A DNA stretch of 40,543 nucleotides from Saprospiraceae bacterium (GTDB lineage Bacteria; Bacteroidota; Bacteroidia; Chitinophagales; Saprospiraceae). This document shows, in pieces, positions 24,579 to 31,824 of this stretch. The first letter of the stretch is position 1. Every line of letters begins with the position of its first letter. A program made the translations under genes and the position numbers. Under the pieces are notes generated by a model that had not been told where the DNA came from, ran no database searches, and saw only the letters and a list, made by a program, of their open reading frames with translations. The DNA lies in the NCBI GenBank assembly GCA_029263015.1, contig JAJCYI010000111.1:1-40543 (forward strand). Direction: 5' to 3'.

Positions 24579-24773
24579 AACCTTTGTTACTTAATAGGCC
24601 TCGGCCTGGGGCCACTGACCATTGGCATGTTGAGCGACTGGCTGGAACCAACCATGGGGGTGGAGAGTTTGCGCGGGGCTTTTGTTTCTTCTTTTGCAAC
24701 AGGGGGCATAGCGGCCTGGTTGTTTTACCTGGGATCAAAGTCTTACCAAAAGGATTTGGAATTAACGCATTAA
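24579..24773 (+). pseudogene. C-terminal remnant of an MFS transporter
   Basis: An open frame with no start reads NLCYLIGLGLGPLTIGMLSDW followed by a last membrane helix (FVSSFATGGIAAWLFYLGSKS) and stops at 24771. The GLGLGPxxxGxLSD phrase is the typical loop between helices 10 and 11 of Spinster-type major facilitator transporters, which would normally have about 400 residues before it. No other part of such a gene is present upstream. It is followed eight bases later by the GreA-like gene. The rest of the spacer 24396-24578 holds nothing I can identify. Confidence 0.65.
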
Positions 24774-24780
24774 AGAAAAA

Positions 24781-25227
24781 ATGGAAATCAAAAAACAACT
24801 TTACCAAGCCTGTCTTTTCGATATTGAAAAACGCATGACAACAGCGCAAGAAGCGCTTGATGATGCAATTGCTGCTGGCAATGAAGAAAGTAAAAGCAGT
24901 GCTGGCGACAAGTATGAAACTGGTCGTGCCATGATGCAGATGGAGCAGGACAAGCACCGGGCGCAATTGTTGAAAGCGGCGCAGACTAAAAGTGAAATGA
25001 CTCAGATAGATATAAAGAGGAAATGTATAAAAGTGGAGAAAGGGGCATTGGTGCACACCTCTGGCGGAAGCTTTTTTATTTCGGTTGGAATTGGGAAAAT
25101 CAAATTAAATAATAGCTATTACGCCATTTCGCCCGAAGCACCACTAGCCAAAGCAATGATGGGGCATCAAGAAAATGAAATCGTACTTTTTCAAAATAAG
25201 GAATACCAAATTGTGGAAATTGTCTGA
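24781..25227 (+). CDS. GreA/GreB C-terminal-domain-like protein
   Basis: 148 residues. The N-terminal 75 residues form a helical hairpin with charged heptads (MEIKKQLYQACLFDIEKRM..., QMEQDKHRAQLLKAAQ), and the C-terminal half has a beta-rich GreA/B-like domain ending SPEAPLAKAMMGHQENEIVLF, where Gre factors read SPxxPLGKALLGKxxGD. In Bacteroidota this conserved protein is often carried in databases under the misleading name 3-oxoacyl-ACP synthase. I see no ketoacyl-synthase motif. It may bind RNA polymerase, but the N-terminal acidic tip residues of true GreA are not evident, so transcript-cleavage activity is uncertain. Confidence 0.8.
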   Translation: MEIKKQLYQACLFDIEKRMTTAQEALDDAIAAGNEESKSSAGDKYETGRAMMQMEQDKHRAQLLKAAQTKSEMTQIDIKRKCIKVEKGALVHTSGGSFFISVGIGKIKLNNSYYAISPEAPLAKAMMGHQENEIVLFQNKEYQIVEIV

Positions 25228-25284
25228 TACGTTGCAAAGTAGCTATTCCTGGTCGGTTCTCAATTTTTGGGTAGTTGTTCCTTC

Positions 25285-26088
25285 TCAAAATAAGGTCATC
25301 TGTTCAGGAGCTGTCTTTTTGATAATTAACTCTCCAAAAGAAGTCCAATCTTTTTTTGCTATTCCCAATAAAGATTTTTTAATAAAATTAAAATCAATTA
25401 ACTCATAAGCTTTACTGAAATCAATTCTCATTAAAATATCTTTTGTGATTGACCTTTTAGAATCAGGGAAAATTATCGATTTTAAGAATTTTTGAACATC
25501 TCCTGAATTTAGTAGAAAATGGGCAATTTTCGCATGTTTCAAATTGTCAAAACCAATAAAATAACAGGTGTCATCTAACATAATTGGTTTTTCATTGTCA
25601 GGTAAAATTAATGTAAAATGAGTGGTCTTGTACATTCCCGAAATTCCGATTTTATAATAGGCAAACGAATAATCACCAATACCAAAAATTGAAAAATCAG
25701 GTTTCCCTTTATAAATTGTGGATTTTCGCTTTTCAAAAAAATCTTTGTTTTTTCTGAGGTATTCAAAAGTTAATGGGAAATCCCGTTTTATATATTTTGT
25801 GTCTTGGCCTATCTTCTTTTGAGTGACGATAGTTGATTTTCTATAATTGTTTGTTTCTGTTTCTTTAAGGTCAGAACTTTTAAGAAGTCCAAAAATTAAA
25901 TCTTTTTCAAAAAAAATTTCCTCTTTAAATCCATTTATATAATGCCCATTGAATTTTTCAAACTCCATTATTTTAGAGCAATCGTGTTTTATTCCTTGCC
26001 TCCAAATAAACTGCGATTTCCCGTCAATATCGTTAGCAGAATCATACTCCGAAACTGAATAGACTTGTTCTTGCGTGATAATCAGCAT
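25285..26088 (-). pseudogene. C-terminal part (target-recognition half) of the IS-split N6-adenine methyltransferase
   Basis: 267 residues if begun at ATG 26088. The reading frame is open and runs across the left inverted repeat of the IS, so the first codons (MLIITQEQVY) come from the element. From S-V-S-E-Y-D onwards it is the original protein. It contains the TRD phrases of Eco57I/TaqI-type enzymes: FGIGDYSFAYYKIGISGMYK, MLDDTCYFIGF, HFLLNSGDVQKFL, and FPDSKRSITKDILMRID. The catalytic half is at 27053-28024. Removing 26061-27054 and one AAT restores one 580-residue frame. A separate product could exist (see findings), otherwise it is a pseudogene fragment. Confidence 0.88.
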
Positions 26089-26114
26089 TTTATGTAATTT
26101 TGCATAAAAAAACA

Positions 26115-26462
26115 ATGCACTATTTAGAAATAAATTCCGAACGCCAATTTAAAGATGCCACTGGATACAGCAAGAATAGTTTTTCAGAATTATTGAAAGA
26201 TTATAAAAAAACCTTTTTTGAAGAATATGGACAAAAATATGAAGAATACATAAAAGAAGAAGCGATCACCCTTCCAAAGCTCAAAACATTGGGGGAATGT
26301 TTGTTTTTTGTATTGTACCAATTAAAGAACGGGCTGATATGGGGTTCTTTGGGCTTTACATTCGGGATGGCGGGATCATCGGCCCATGGTAATTTCAAGG
26401 TTTTTTTGGGCCTCCTTGAACTGACACTTGAAAAAAAAAGTGATGCCCAAAAGAAAGTTTGA
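26115..26462 (+). CDS. IS5-family transposase, N-terminal frame (orfA)
   Basis: 115 residues from ATG 26115. N-terminal helical region FKDATGYSKNSFSELLKDYKK, then a helix-turn-helix-like stretch TLGECLFFVLYQLKNG followed by GFTFGMAGSSAHGNF, the typical first domain of DDE_Tnp_4 transposases. The frame ends at TGA after the A9 run at 26431-26439; the continuation lies in the other frame. Read alone it lacks the catalytic domain. Confidence 0.8.
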   Translation: MHYLEINSERQFKDATGYSKNSFSELLKDYKKTFFEEYGQKYEEYIKEEAITLPKLKTLGECLFFVLYQLKNGLIWGSLGFTFGMAGSSAHGNFKVFLGLLELTLEKKSDAQKKV

Positions 26463-27033
26463 GGGGCCCACTGAATTTGAAAAACATTTGAAGGGTGTTG
26501 ACGAAATTATTTTCGATGGTTTTGAGAACATGACCGAACGCCCACAAGGATATGAGGACCAGAAAGTTAAATATAGCGGAAAAAAAGGTACACATACGGA
26601 CATCGCCCTTTTGATGTCGGACAAACGGACATGGATATATTATGTCAGCGACTTCTATGACGGCAGCAATGTTGATTTTGGGCTGTTCAAAAAGGAATTC
26701 CCGCCGGGGAAGGGATGGTTCAAAAAAAAGAAAATAATAGTTGACCTCGGTTTTCAGGGCATTGAAAAATTATACGAGGCCAGGGAAATTATTATTGGAG
26801 AAAAAAAACCAAGGAAATCAGAAGGAAACCCAAAACCTGAACTTGCCCCTGAACAAAAAGAACGGAACAGGGAAGTCAGCAGGGAAAGAATATATGTCGA
26901 ACATGCGATAGGAAGGTTAAAAAGATTTCGCATTCTAAAAAACAGGTGCAGGTTAAAATGTCAGAATTTTAAAAACCAAATTATTGGAATATGCGCTGGG
27001 CTTTGGAATTACGAATTAAATTTAAATAATTGA
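26428..27033 (+). CDS. IS5-family transposase, catalytic frame (orfB)
   Basis: The DDE catalytic part, starting after the overlap: DEIIFDGFENMTERPQ holds the first Asp, VKYSGKKGTHTDIALL the conserved KGTHT segment, IIVDLGFQGI the second Asp, and RIYVEHAIGRLKRFRI the Glu. No ATG suits a separate start well (TTG 26428 or ATG 26443), so it is probably expressed as a fusion with orfA. Joining requires the loss of one A in the A9 run (26431-26439), as by transcriptional slippage; at the protein level the join would read TLEKKVMPKRK. A sequencing error or inactivating mutation in the homopolymer is the alternative. Confidence 0.82.
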   Translation: MKKKVMPKRKFEGPTEFEKHLKGVDEIIFDGFENMTERPQGYEDQKVKYSGKKGTHTDIALLMSDKRTWIYYVSDFYDGSNVDFGLFKKEFPPGKGWFKKKKIIVDLGFQGIEKLYEAREIIIGEKKPRKSEGNPKPELAPEQKERNREVSRERIYVEHAIGRLKRFRILKNRCRLKCQNFKNQIIGICAGLWNYELNLNN

Positions 27034-27052
27034 TTCTCATGCCCGAACAAGT

Positions 27053-28024
27053 CTAATAAACGAATTTACTTTTATACCATCCAAATGTTGTTCGATTATT
27101 TAAAGAATAGAAATCAAATTCTTTACAAAGATATTCAGGTTCTTTATTGAGATTGGTTATTAAAAGGGATGCATCTACAGAAACATTAAATTCTTTTTTT
27201 GAATCGATATTTAATTTTTCAATATTCCCGATCCTGTATTTTTTATTTTGTTGGCAGTTTATTATGTTTTTTACAACAGAACTTTTGACCAAGAAAGCAA
27301 ATATTCCGTTGTGTTTGTCAAAATGATCGAGCATCAAAAGTGAAATATATTCTCCTATATCAAAATTTCCTTTTCCAGTGATTGCATCAAGGCCACTATG
27401 TTTTTTAAAATTAGATTTTTTTGGCAAATTGTCTGAACCAATCGAACCCAATTCAGAATTAGTTACCCAAGGCGGATTTCCAATAATTAGTGTATTTAAT
27501 TGTTCAGTTTGTTTTGATAAGCCTTTATAGGGAAATTCAAAAGTATTGGCATGTTTGATTTCAATGTCAGGGGTGGTAGCAGAAGGGTTTTGAATAAAGT
27601 AATTCAATATCCTGAATTTAGTTTCCCACACATAAGGTTGATAAATTTCTATGCCAACTATTTTTTTAATAGATTTTAATTTATTAAGAGAGGCAATGAT
27701 AAAACTTCCTTTCCCGCAAGTTGGCTCTAAAATAAATTCTATTATAACTTCTTTTTCTGAAACGTACTTTACAACCTTATTTGCTAATTCATCATTTGTT
27801 TGGTAATCACCATACTCTCTTCTATTTGGTTCTTCAACCTTTGAATGTTGTTCTTGGATTGTTCGTCGTAATTCTATAGTGTCACTTTGGCTATTAAAAA
27901 AATTTGTGATCCCACATTTATTTTTAATAAAGGAGTTAGCTTTTTCAAGTGAATTTAATTGTTGTAAGTTGGCACTTAAGAAAGAGATAACCGAATCATT
28001 AATATGTGCTTCAAAATAATTCAT
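27053..28024 (-). pseudogene. N-terminal (catalytic) part of the IS-split N6-adenine DNA methyltransferase
   Basis: 323 residues ending VY and then a TAG made by the IS tip. Gamma-type N6-adenine methyltransferase motifs: YGDYQTNDELANKVV (71-85), SAM-binding EPTCGKGS (100-107), catalytic NPPW (183-186), and FDIGEYISLLMLDHFDKHNGIFAFLVKSSVVKN downstream of it. In type II systems this enzyme protects the host DNA against its partner endonuclease. The missing target-recognition half is at 25285-26060. The gene start overlaps the endonuclease stop by four bases (ATGA), so endonuclease and methyltransferase form one operon with the endonuclease first. The break lies close to the expected boundary between the catalytic and recognition domains. 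Confidence 0.9.
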
Positions 28025-28668
28025 TCATTTATTTTATCTACCAGTTTAGAAATCCCTTCAATTTCACCTGCTAAACTTACAATTCTTGCATATTGTAGTC
28101 TCCACTGTAAAGCATTGGAAATGGTTAAATACCCTTGTTTTGGTTTTTTGGCCATGATATTTTTAGCAATCAACGCAAGAGTGATTTCATCAGCAGGTAT
28201 ATTCTTGTCGTTGAGATAGGCAATTATATCCTCAATATTAGCACCATCCTTTATCATTTCTCTTAGCCTAAAAGTAGTGGTAAAGTCAGCCGTTCTTTCC
28301 TTTTCAAGAAAGGAACAACTCACAAAATTAAGAGTGGCAGTTCCTGTTTCAGCGTTATCATTTTTATCATAAACGAACACAAGTAAATTGTACCCCAATC
28401 CGAATATTTTCTGTTTAGCATCCTTGAATGGGCAAGAAGATTGTGGTTGTTTAATCGAAGTAACTTTTATATCAGTTTGGATAGTATCACCCGGTAAATC
28501 TATCCCTTTTGCATAAGAACCTTTATCATAATCAAATTGGTTTTTGAGGTATTTCTGAAATTTATGTTCAACATAAGTTCCGACCGCCTTGCCATCTGTT
28601 ACGCCATACAATTCTTTGTTATTATAAATTGATTCTATTCCACAAAATTTTTTTGCTGCTTCTTTCAA
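28021..28668 (-). CDS. Type II restriction endonuclease (PD-(D/E)xK-like), partner of the split methyltransferase
   Basis: 215 residues as an open frame starting at TTG 28668. A PD-(D/E)xK-type core is visible: E34 in TYVEHKFQKYL, D57 in KGIDLPG and D66-I-K68 in TDIKVTS, followed by a strand (YNLLVFVYDK). The position, coupled to an N6-adenine methyltransferase by a 4 bp overlap, supports a restriction endonuclease. The recognition sequence is unknown. There is no ATG at the expected start: the only upstream ATG in frame (28710) is followed after one codon by TAA, and no internal ATG occurs before the core. The start is therefore TTG, or the gene has lost its start. Confidence 0.78.
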   Translation of the reverse strand: MKEAAKKFCGIESIYNNKELYGVTDGKAVGTYVEHKFQKYLKNQFDYDKGSYAKGIDLPGDTIQTDIKVTSIKQPQSSCPFKDAKQKIFGLGYNLLVFVYDKNDNAETGTATLNFVSCSFLEKERTADFTTTFRLREMIKDGANIEDIIAYLNDKNIPADEITLALIAKNIMAKKPKQGYLTISNALQWRLQYARIVSLAGEIEGISKLVDKINE

Positions 28669-28864
28669 AAATTCTATTGTCAGGTTTTTTTTTATCTTTT
28701 TTTAATTCATTTAGAGGGTTCAAAGTTCGTTCTTTTATGTACGACACCCAACTGTTTCGTTAATGTCGACAACCATAAATCAAAAACTTTCCTACCTTAC
28801 CGTTTCGTTTTTTTCCTGCCTGATACCAAATCAAAACCCAAACAAGCTTAAATTACTTGAAACA

Positions 28865-30592
28865 ATGAGTAACATCAATGCCAATTGGCAAAAAGAAAAC
28901 ACTTACGATGCGATTGTCATCGGTAGTGGGATCAGTGGTGGCTGGGCTGCCAAAGAGTTGACAGAAAAGGGGTTAAAGACGTTAGTCTTGGAGAGGGGGC
29001 GCATGATCAGCCACATTAAGGATTACCCGACGATGAACCACAATCCTTGGGACTTTAAGCTAAGAGGCAAGGTGCCACAAGCCGAGATCGACAAACATTA
29101 CCCAAAACAAAACCGTACAGGCTATACTGTCAACGAACAGTCAAAGCACTGGTTTGTCAAAGATGACGAGCACCCCTATACCGAAGTGAAGCGCTTTGAT
29201 TGGATGCGGGGATACCATGTCGGTGGACGGTCTATCACTTGGGGTCGCCAAAGCTACCGCTGGAGCGACCTTGACTTTGAGGCAAATGCAAAAGAAGGCA
29301 TTGGCGTTGATTGGCCGATACGGTATAAGGATATCGCTTCTTGGTACGATTACGTGGAGGAGTGGACAGGCGTGAGTGGACAAAACATGGGGCTGCACCA
29401 ATTGCCGGATGGGAAGTTTCAGCCACCAATGGAACTGAATTGTGTGGAACTTGATGCCAAAGACAGAATAGAAGCAAAATTCAAAGAAAGAAATTTGACT
29501 ATTGGACGAGTGGCACACGTTACTAAGCCGACTGAGTTGCAAAAAAAACTGGGTAGAGGGAAATGCCAGTTTCGTAATTTGTGTGTGAGGGGTTGCCCTT
29601 TTGGCGGTTATTTCAGTAGCAATGGCGCCACACTTATAGCTGCCGAGCAGACTGGAAATATGACCCTTCGTCCGAACTCCATAGTCCATTCGCTAGTTTA
29701 TGATGGAAAATCCGACAAGGTTACCGGTGTGAAAGTTTTGGACGCAGAGACGAATGAGGAGATAGAATTTTATGCAAAAGTCATTTTTGTGAATGCCTCC
29801 GCTTTCAATTCTACCTGGATCTTGATGAATACAATAAGTGAACGTTTTCCGAATGGTCTCGGCAATGAAAGTGATCAATTAGGCCGAAACGTCATGGATC
29901 ATCATTTTAAGGCCGGTGCAGAAGGCTATGTAGATGGGTACACTGATCGCTATTATTCTGGCAGGCGTCCCAATGGTATTTATATTCCACGGTTTAGAAA
30001 TATTGATAAAAAGACAAAACAACGGGACTTTGTGCGTGGGTATGGTTACCAAGGAGGTGCAAGCAGGCAAGGCTGGGGAAGGCTGGTAGCTGAAATGGGG
30101 TTTGGAAAAGGCATGAAATCGATGCTGCAAGAACCAGGTCAATGGACGATGGGTATCAATGGCTTTGGTGAAATGCTACCGCATCCTGACAACCGCATTA
30201 CCCTAAACAAAGATGTGTTAGATAAATATGGTATGTCTACCCTGACAATGGACGTAGAGATTAAAGAAAACGAACTCAACATGCGCAAAGACATGGCGGT
30301 CGCGGCTGTTGAGATGCTAGAAACCGCTGGCCTGAAAGATGTCAAACCTTATGACCATGAATACGGTCCCGGCCTTGGCATCCATGAAATGGGAACTGCA
30401 CGTATGGGGCGCGACCCAAAAACTTCGGTGCTAAACAAATGGAATCAAGTACACGATGCAAAAAACGTATTTCTCACTGATGGGGCCTGCATGACCTCTG
30501 CCAGCTGTGTAAACCCATCATTGACTTATATGGCATTGACCGCCAGGGCTGTGAACCATGCAGTTGAGGAATTGAAAAAAGGGAATCTTTAA
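28865..30592 (+). CDS. GMC-family FAD-dependent oxidoreductase
   Basis: 575 residues from ATG 28865; an upstream in-frame ATG (28763) would add an unrelated 34-residue tail. GMC enzymes oxidise alcohols, sugars or sugar acids. The FAD-binding GxGxxG is at 20-25 (VIGSGISGGWAAKEL) with E of LVLERG closing the fold. GGRSITWGRQSYRW is the second FAD-binding segment. The C-terminus has GIHEMGTARMGRDP, NVFLTDGACM and CVNPSLTYMALTARA with the His/Asn catalytic region. An Fe-S-like cysteine pattern (CQFRNLCVRGCPFGGYFSS) lies in the middle, seen also in gluconate dehydrogenase-type relatives. The next gene encodes a gluconate-dehydrogenase-subunit-3-like protein, so the pair is likely one membrane-associated dehydrogenase. 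The substrate is unknown. Confidence 0.92.
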   Translation: MSNINANWQKENTYDAIVIGSGISGGWAAKELTEKGLKTLVLERGRMISHIKDYPTMNHNPWDFKLRGKVPQAEIDKHYPKQNRTGYTVNEQSKHWFVKDDEHPYTEVKRFDWMRGYHVGGRSITWGRQSYRWSDLDFEANAKEGIGVDWPIRYKDIASWYDYVEEWTGVSGQNMGLHQLPDGKFQPPMELNCVELDAKDRIEAKFKERNLTIGRVAHVTKPTELQKKLGRGKCQFRNLCVRGCPFGGYFSSNGATLIAAEQTGNMTLRPNSIVHSLVYDGKSDKVTGVKVLDAETNEEIEFYAKVIFVNASAFNSTWILMNTISERFPNGLGNESDQLGRNVMDHHFKAGAEGYVDGYTDRYYSGRRPNGIYIPRFRNIDKKTKQRDFVRGYGYQGGASRQGWGRLVAEMGFGKGMKSMLQEPGQWTMGINGFGEMLPHPDNRITLNKDVLDKYGMSTLTMDVEIKENELNMRKDMAVAAVEMLETAGLKDVKPYDHEYGPGLGIHEMGTARMGRDPKTSVLNKWNQVHDAKNVFLTDGACMTSASCVNPSLTYMALTARAVNHAVEELKKGNL

Positions 30593-30593
30593 T

Positions 30594-30651
30594 TTAGTGA
30601 TTAGTGACCAAGTCAGCCTAATCACTAATCGCTAATTCACTAATCACCAAC
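30594..30651. repeat. Hairpin and short repeats between the two dehydrogenase genes
   Basis: TTAGTGATTAGTGA (30594-30607) pairs with TCACTAATCGCTAA (30622-30635) at 13 of 14 positions, and TCACTAATC occurs again at 30637-30645. It lies in the 65 bp between the GMC gene and its partner and might modulate relative expression. It is too short and irregular to be a CRISPR array. Confidence 0.5.
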
Positions 30652-30657
30652 TAAAAA

Positions 30658-31221
30658 ATGAACAGAAGAGACGCAATAAAAAGGACAACCATTCTACTCG
30701 GTGGCACTTTATCAGCGAGTGCCATCATGGGCGTAATGAGTGGTTGCCAAGCAGAGCCAACTTTGGATTGGACACCCTCTTTTTTTACGCCTGACGAGGG
30801 TCGTATCGTTGAACAAATAGTTGAATGCATCCTGCCAAGGACTGACACGCCCGGTGCCGTTGATGCTGGTGTACATACTTTCATTGACAACATGATGGCC
30901 GATTATTACCCTGAAAAGGAAAAGGCAGCTTTCAGGGAGGCCTTGAAAAAAACAGACTTAGATGCGAATACGGTCTATGGTAAATCCTTCGCTGGCCTCA
31001 ATGATGAACAGCAAGATGAATTATTGAGCAAATACGATGAAGAGGCATATGCCAAAACCACGGGCGATAATCATTTTTTTAAGAACATGAAGGAGCTGAC
31101 CATCCTCGGGTTTTATACATCGGAAGTTGGGGCTACCGAGGTGTTGGAGTACGATCCTTTGCCTGGTGATTACAAAGGGTGCATCCCTTATTCTGATGTT
31201 GGAAAGGCATGGGCAACATAG
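30658..31221 (+). CDS. Gluconate 2-dehydrogenase subunit 3-like Tat/lipoprotein
   Basis: 187 residues. The N-terminus MNRRDAIKRTTILLGGTLSA has an RR-x-(A/F)-x-K signature of a twin-arginine signal, and GVMSGCQAEP has a possible lipobox ending at the Cys, so the protein is probably exported folded and lipidated. The rest (FFTPDEGRIVEQIVECILPRTDTPGAVDAG, then FIDNMMADYY) is the gluconate dehydrogenase subunit 3 pattern. In known complexes this subunit supports export and maturation of the flavoprotein, which here has no signal of its own. It is followed by a strong terminator. Confidence 0.9.
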   Translation: MNRRDAIKRTTILLGGTLSASAIMGVMSGCQAEPTLDWTPSFFTPDEGRIVEQIVECILPRTDTPGAVDAGVHTFIDNMMADYYPEKEKAAFREALKKTDLDANTVYGKSFAGLNDEQQDELLSKYDEEAYAKTTGDNHFFKNMKELTILGFYTSEVGATEVLEYDPLPGDYKGCIPYSDVGKAWAT

Positions 31222-31243
31222 TTCGGTTTTGTTTTTTTTCTAA

Positions 31244-31279
31244 AATGCCAGTGTTGGATTCCAGCACTGGCATTTTTTT
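31244..31279 (+). terminator. Rho-independent terminator after the dehydrogenase pair
   Basis: AATGCCAGTG (31244-31253) and CACTGGCATT (31265-31274) pair perfectly over 10 bp and are followed by a T-tract. Confidence 0.9.
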
Positions 31280-31354
31280 ATTCAATAAAATTAGTTGCAT
31301 GAACAACTTTATTTGGATAACCTTGTTCTTGCTCCAATTACATTATTAATTTTC

Positions 31355-31801
31355 ATGAAACATCTCGAATTAGAAAAACATCTGCCGCCTTGGATTGGCA
31401 AGACTTCCAAGTTGATGCGTATTTTCATTGCCGATCGTTTCAAGGACCATGGCCTATACTTGACCATCGAACAATTTATCCTATTGAAAATGCTGAGTGA
31501 GAAGGATGGTGTAATGCAAAATGACTTGGCTATTATTACCGAAAGAAATAAGGCTTCATTGACTCGACTGGTAAACAATATGGAAAAAAAACATTTGGTA
31601 GCAAGAATTCCGTCAAAGGAAGACAAAAGGGTTAACCAGATATTTCTAACAAAAAAAGGTGTTGAAATTTTTGCAGAAGCCGAAAGGATTGTTATTAAAA
31701 ATTTCAAGAAGATACAAGCTGGAATAAGCAGGAAAGAAATTGAAGTTGCGATTTCAATCTTGAAAAGAGTTCAGCAAAACATTTCAAATTTTAATATTTA
31801 G
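31355..31801 (+). CDS. MarR-family transcriptional regulator
   Basis: 148 residues from ATG 31355 (an upstream TTG at 31295 would give an unlikely N-terminus). Winged-helix features: LYLTIEQFILLKMLSEKDGVMQNDLAI followed by the recognition helix ERNKASLTRLVNNMEKKHLVAR and the wing PSKEDKRVNQIFLTKKG. MarR proteins usually repress a neighbouring efflux operon and release DNA on binding small aromatic compounds. The adaptor gene of the RND pump begins 23 bp downstream on the same strand, so it probably controls itself and the pump. No operator palindrome was identified with confidence. Confidence 0.92.
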   Translation: MKHLELEKHLPPWIGKTSKLMRIFIADRFKDHGLYLTIEQFILLKMLSEKDGVMQNDLAIITERNKASLTRLVNNMEKKHLVARIPSKEDKRVNQIFLTKKGVEIFAEAERIVIKNFKKIQAGISRKEIEVAISILKRVQQNISNFNI

Positions 31802-31824
31802 TTGCAGTACAAACTATATTTTTT

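Larger units (their letters stand above)
26061..27054 (+). mobile_element. IS5-like insertion sequence (994 bp) inside the methyltransferase gene
   Basis: Terminal inverted repeats of 24 bp with four mismatches: AGACTTGTTC begins the left end (26061-26084) and its exact complement GAACAAGTCT ends the right end (27031-27054). AAT flanks both ends (26058-26060 and 27055-27057), a 3 bp target duplication of type ANT, as described for the ISL2 group of the IS5 family. The element carries a transposase in two overlapping frames on the strand opposite to the methyltransferase. Both the duplicated target and the perfect 10 bp tips suggest a fairly recent insertion. Confidence 0.92.

Noticed and set aside
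24577-25056. 159-codon minus-strand frame rich in Phe and His
   Set aside because: It overlaps the MFS remnant and the GreA-like gene, both of which have recognisable protein sequence.
24781-25227. Annotation as 3-oxoacyl-ACP synthase
   Set aside because: At 148 residues it has no ketosynthase Cys-His-His motif; the C-terminus resembles Gre factors.
30594-30651. Possible CRISPR-like array made of TCACTAATC units
   Set aside because: The units are only about nine bases long, irregularly spaced and partly inverted; no Cas gene is near.
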